Source: Patescibacteria group bacterium (GTDB lineage Bacteria > Patescibacteriota > Doudnabacteria > UBA920). Taken from it: a stretch of DNA of 9,399 nucleotides. A model generated the notes under the pieces. The model saw only the letters and a list, made by a program, of their open reading frames with translations. It was not told the origin of the DNA and ran no database searches. The stretch is taken from the NCBI GenBank assembly GCA_023473845.1, contig JAMCYA010000020.1, positions 1 to 9,399 on the forward strand, written 5' to 3'. Of the stretch, positions 7,273 to 9,399 are shown piece after piece (the stretch's first letter is position 1; each line of letters begins with the position of its first letter). The position numbers were made by a program, and so were the translations under genes.

Positions 7273-7297
7273 TATATAAGAGTTATATTCAGCAGGT

Positions 7298-7309
7298 TTA
7301 TTTTAGCAT
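7298..7309 (-). other. Possible three-codon leader minicistron upstream of ftsK
   Basis: A strong Shine-Dalgarno sequence GGAGG (7318-7314) is followed after four bases by ATG CTA AAA TAA. It ends 25 bases before the ftsK start and is out of frame with it. ftsK itself lacks a good ribosome-binding site. It could be a real minimal ORF that influences ftsK translation, or a chance match. A TATAAC -10-like box at 7287-7282 would exclude it from a transcript starting there. Confidence 0.2.
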
Positions 7310-7338
7310 TTTTCCTCCGGCCTTGCCACACGCCCGGC

Positions 7339-7378
7339 AAAAGAAATTCCCCTGGAAACCGGAGGGTTTCCAGGGGAA
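7339..7378 (-). terminator. Strong intrinsic terminator after hsp20
   Basis: A perfect 14-bp stem (7347-7360 with 7365-7378) closes a 4-base loop. On the minus strand it is followed by TTTCTTTT (7346-7339). It starts 12 bases after the Hsp20 stop codon and separates that gene from ftsK, so ftsK probably has its own promoter. On the plus strand the hairpin is followed by A residues, so it is directional. Confidence 0.9.
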
Positions 7379-7390
7379 AAAAATGTTGGA

Positions 7391-7951
7391 TTACAAGCCT
7401 TTAACTTTCACTTTTTTGGTTTTGGCCTTGGCCGCTTTGGGAATAATTATGGTTAATATTCCGTCTTTCAAATCGGCTTCTATGTGCTCACTGTCAATAT
7501 CCACCGGCACAATTACGCTGCGAGAAAAGCCGCCCCAATAGCACTCCTGGTAAAAATAGTCGTCTTCCGCCACGTTTTCTTCTTTCCTGCGGGCGCCTTT
7601 TACCGTGACCATGTCGTTGGCTACCGTGATATCAATATCCTCAGGCCGGACGCCGGCAATCGTCGATTTGATAATAACGTTGTCCTTGGTCTGGTACATA
7701 TCAATGTTCAGCTGACCTTCGTAGTCAGCCATCCAGTCATCGCCCTGCTGCGCAGGCTGTTCCGGCTTTGCGGGCACGGGTTCCACAGCCTCCACAACCA
7801 CCTCCTGTTCTTCGGCTTCTTCTTCCGGAGTCAGTTCTTCTTCGTATTCGGTTTCTTGGATATGTGAAACAGCAACTTTTTCAGGCATTTCTTCCGTAAC
7901 ATTACCCCCCATAATCTTTCCAAAAAACGAAGTTTTTTCTTTCTTTGCCAT
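7391..7951 (-). CDS. Hsp20/alpha-crystallin family small heat-shock protein
   Basis: Small heat-shock proteins are ATP-independent holdases that form oligomers and keep unfolding proteins soluble. The alpha-crystallin domain covers about residues 80-174 of the 186-residue product. It has the usual strands: QLNIDMYQTKDNVIIKSTIAGV, the IDITVANDMVTVKGARR segment, the FSRSVIVPVDID motif, and the GILTIIIPK signature near the end. A basic tail follows (KAKTKKVKVKGL). An unusual acidic and Pro/Glu-rich stretch (about 32-70) precedes the domain, making the protein longer than the common 140-150 residues. I place the start at the ATG giving MAKKEKTSFF; a TTG nine codons earlier is open but its AAAGG lies too close to act as a ribosome-binding site. 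It follows the glycosyltransferase gene by 52 bases and ends at a strong terminator. No CIRCE element is seen. Confidence 0.93.
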   Translation of the reverse strand: MAKKEKTSFFGKIMGGNVTEEMPEKVAVSHIQETEYEEELTPEEEAEEQEVVVEAVEPVPAKPEQPAQQGDDWMADYEGQLNIDMYQTKDNVIIKSTIAGVRPEDIDITVANDMVTVKGARRKEENVAEDDYFYQECYWGGFSRSVIVPVDIDSEHIEADLKDGILTIIIPKAAKAKTKKVKVKGL

Positions 7952-7980
7952 ATAATCTCGCGCGAAATTAATCCTCAAAC

Positions 7981-7990
7981 CTTTGCAAAG
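7981..7990. promoter_or_regulatory. 10-bp palindrome upstream of hsp20
   Basis: CTTTGCAAAG is a perfect palindrome in the short gap between the glycosyltransferase stop and the Hsp20 start. Its position, 30-40 bases before the ATG, fits a repressor or activator site. It does not match CIRCE (TTAGCACTC-N9-GAGTGCTAA) and may be chance. Confidence 0.2.
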
Positions 7991-8003
7991 TTATGATAAA
8001 CAA

Positions 8004-9107
8004 TCAGCCGCGATTAGTCAAACTGTGAAGCACCTGCAAAACGGCCATTTGAGCGCTAAATTCCGGCCGAATCAGCCGGGCAACCGCCGGGTTTGTGGCC
8101 AGCTGCTTTTTAAACTCGCCGGTATCGATTTCCTGTTTAACCTGCGCGACCGCATCGTCTGCTAGTATGACTAAGTGACGATTTTTTAAATACTCGACAT
8201 TTAGCTCCTCCTGCCCCGGCAACCAGTGGGTCACCAGCAGGGGCAGGTTCCAGGACAAAGCCTCAGCCGTGGTAAGGCCACCCGGTTTGCCGACATATAT
8301 ATCCGCAATCGCATACAACTCGCTCATGGGCGAATAGAAACCAAAAATCTTAACATTGGCTTGGGTAAGCTTTTGCATCAAGCGTTCTTTGTAGCCTTTG
8401 TTCTTGCCGCACACCACCAGCACCTTTACCTTTTGCAGGCTGGAAACCTTTCGGATTAGCTCCTCATTCAAACCCGTACCCAAAGAACCGCTGCCGACAA
8501 GTACCACCTTCTCCCCTGCAGCTATGCCCAACTTTTCTTTTATCGCCGCCATGTTCACTTCCGGCTGCGGCTGCAGGGCCATGCCGCACACGTAAATCTT
8601 TTCTGGCAAAATACCCAGTCGCAGCATTTCTTTTTTTTGCTCCAAAATATTAGCCAGGTAAAAATCCGCCTGATCATATAGCCAGAAACGATGCAGGTGA
8701 AAATCCGAAAAGGCAATGCCAAACGGCCGGGTATAAACCCCTCTTTTTTTCAAATATGCCACTGCGGAGGAGGCCGTGGTCTGGGTAGTAATCACCATGT
8801 CAGGCTGGTATGCCAGAATCAATTTTTTAACACGCCCGGAATTCCGGGCAGCCAGAGGCAGGCGCAAAGGAGAAATTAGAAAATTAACCAGCCAGCTTTT
8901 ATACAGCCAGCTCCAGATAAAAGGCAGATACCTGTTTATAAACCAATGCACCCCAATCAGGGCTCTGGCAAACTTGCCGTCCTGCACTTTGGAAATATCT
9001 TCCAGGCGCACCTCAAGCCCGGCCTGCCCCAACTGCCAGCCGATATTTTCTGCAATGTACTTGTGGCCCAAGCCCACCGAGGTATAAAAAATCAAAACTT
9101 TTTTCAT
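8004..9107 (-). CDS. Glycosyltransferase, GT28/MGDG-synthase-like
   Basis: This 367-residue protein has the two-domain GT-B layout of MurG, plant MGDG synthase and the processive diacylglycerol glucosyltransferase UgtP. The N-terminal acceptor domain begins with VLIFYTSVGLGH (residues about 4-15), the Gly-rich loop of this family. It continues with PDMVITTQ (102-109) and SDFHLHRFW (134-142), like the [T/S]D[F/Y]..H..W of MGDG synthases. The C-terminal nucleotide-sugar domain has VVLVGSGSLGTG (201-212), the donor-binding GKPGGLTTAEAL (273-284) and PGQEELNVEYL (297-307). The likely reaction is transfer of a sugar from a nucleotide-sugar to a membrane lipid on the cytoplasmic face. Acceptor and sugar cannot be read from sequence. 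I chose ATG 9107; a TTG 15 bases upstream is open, but GGAA before the ATG fits better. The upstream gene ends 5 bases before, suggesting translational coupling. Confidence 0.85.
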   Translation of the reverse strand: MKKVLIFYTSVGLGHKYIAENIGWQLGQAGLEVRLEDISKVQDGKFARALIGVHWFINRYLPFIWSWLYKSWLVNFLISPLRLPLAARNSGRVKKLILAYQPDMVITTQTTASSAVAYLKKRGVYTRPFGIAFSDFHLHRFWLYDQADFYLANILEQKKEMLRLGILPEKIYVCGMALQPQPEVNMAAIKEKLGIAAGEKVVLVGSGSLGTGLNEELIRKVSSLQKVKVLVVCGKNKGYKERLMQKLTQANVKIFGFYSPMSELYAIADIYVGKPGGLTTAEALSWNLPLLVTHWLPGQEELNVEYLKNRHLVILADDAVAQVKQEIDTGEFKKQLATNPAVARLIRPEFSAQMAVLQVLHSLTNRG

Positions 9108-9112
9108 AAAAG

Positions 9113-9399
9113 TTATTTCCAAAATAAAGACAAGACCAAGCCCAACGCACCAAGCAGCAAACCCATGGCCGCCCCCTTGGTGGGAGTCTGCTGAAAAATC
9201 ATATACGCTAAAGTTGGCTCAATAATCAAAATTGAGGTAATGGAAACCACGCTAACCACCCAGATATTCTTAAAACTGGAATAGCCCAGCACATACCCCG
9301 CCACCAGCAAAGCCCCGCCCGCCCCCATAACTACCAGCATTTTCAAAAAAACATTCCAAAATTCGCTCGGCTGGTACTGCCTGGCGCCCCAACCAGGGT
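9113..9399 (-). CDS. Partial small multi-helix membrane protein, DMT/EamA- or SMR-like
   Basis: The reading frame is open from the right edge to the stop, giving 94 visible residues with the N-terminus missing. Three hydrophobic helices can be seen: from MLVVMGAGGALLVAGYVLGY, from IWVVSVVSITSILIIEPTLA, and GAAMGLLLGALGLVLSLFW at the end. The order IEPTLAYMIF, then a short polar turn with P-T, then a Gly-rich last helix resembles the C-terminal half of EamA/DMT transporters and small multidrug resistance proteins. Those usually have a Glu in the turn, where this protein has QQ. The substrate is unknown. Apparent internal TTG or ATG codons need not be starts, because the frame continues upstream past them. 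It ends 5 bases before the glycosyltransferase ATG, so the two are probably co-transcribed. Its product might act in lipid or envelope traffic, but that is only context. Confidence 0.6.
   Translation of the reverse strand, partial: PGWGARQYQPSEFWNVFLKMLVVMGAGGALLVAGYVLGYSSFKNIWVVSVVSITSILIIEPTLAYMIFQQTPTKGAAMGLLLGALGLVLSLFWK

Noticed and set aside
7268..7275. TATAAT overlapping the ftsK start codon, considered as a -10 box.
   Set aside because: A transcript starting downstream of it would lack the start codon, and the next ATG would remove part of the conserved N-terminus.
7952..7978. TTG start adding nine residues to the Hsp20 protein.
   Set aside because: AAAGG is only about two bases before the TTG, too close to be used; the ATG begins a typical MAKK start.
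9108..9122. TTG start adding five residues to the glycosyltransferase.
   Set aside because: The residues MKKVLIFYTS from the ATG are the usual beginning of the first beta-strand, and GGAA lies upstream of that ATG.
1..9399. CRISPR arrays, tRNA or rRNA genes, insertion sequences, phage or defence genes.
   Set aside because: No spaced direct repeats, tRNA cloverleaf, rRNA-like sequence, transposase motif or terminal repeats were seen; the gene content is core metabolism and DNA maintenance.

Overview
This 9.4-kb window carries seven protein genes, all on the minus strand, so transcription runs from high to low coordinates. In that order they are: a partial small multi-helix membrane protein (cut by the right edge), a GT28/MGDG-synthase-like glycosyltransferase, an Hsp20-type small heat-shock protein, the DNA translocase FtsK, a RodZ-like HTH membrane protein, RecA, and an 818-residue DnaQ-type exonuclease fused to a DinG-like helicase remnant. 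The left 296 bases have no convincing gene. They hold two perfect, oppositely oriented DnaA boxes in AT-rich sequence with inverted repeats.

The compact layout, standard stop codons, the ftsK - RodZ-like - recA order and the style of the proteins (short FtsK and RecA, a RodZ-like protein with an Ig-like ectodomain) suggest an uncultivated bacterium of the Patescibacteria/CPR type. This is inference from gene content; no rRNA or other phylogenetic marker apart from RecA is present.

The genes fall into three transcriptional blocks. The membrane protein and glycosyltransferase are nearly abutting and Hsp20 follows after about 50 bases; a strong hairpin terminator closes this block. ftsK and the RodZ-like gene form a second unit, linking chromosome segregation at the septum to envelope or cytoskeletal organisation. 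recA has its own promoter-like sequence with an imperfect palindrome over it and its own terminator, and the exonuclease/DinG-like gene starts 21 bases beyond that terminator's A-tract. RecA, the exonuclease fusion and FtsK make this a DNA maintenance neighbourhood.

The most important observation is an artefact. Inside ftsK, directly after the Walker B motif, 20 consecutive bases are identical to the 3' end of the Illumina TruSeq adapter. They replace six conserved residues in register. The FtsK protein as written is therefore partly synthetic and should be corrected before use. The most biologically interesting features are the exonuclease fused to a DinG fold that has lost its Walker A and DEAH motifs, and the possible replication origin at the left edge. 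I do not see a clearly new multi-gene system.
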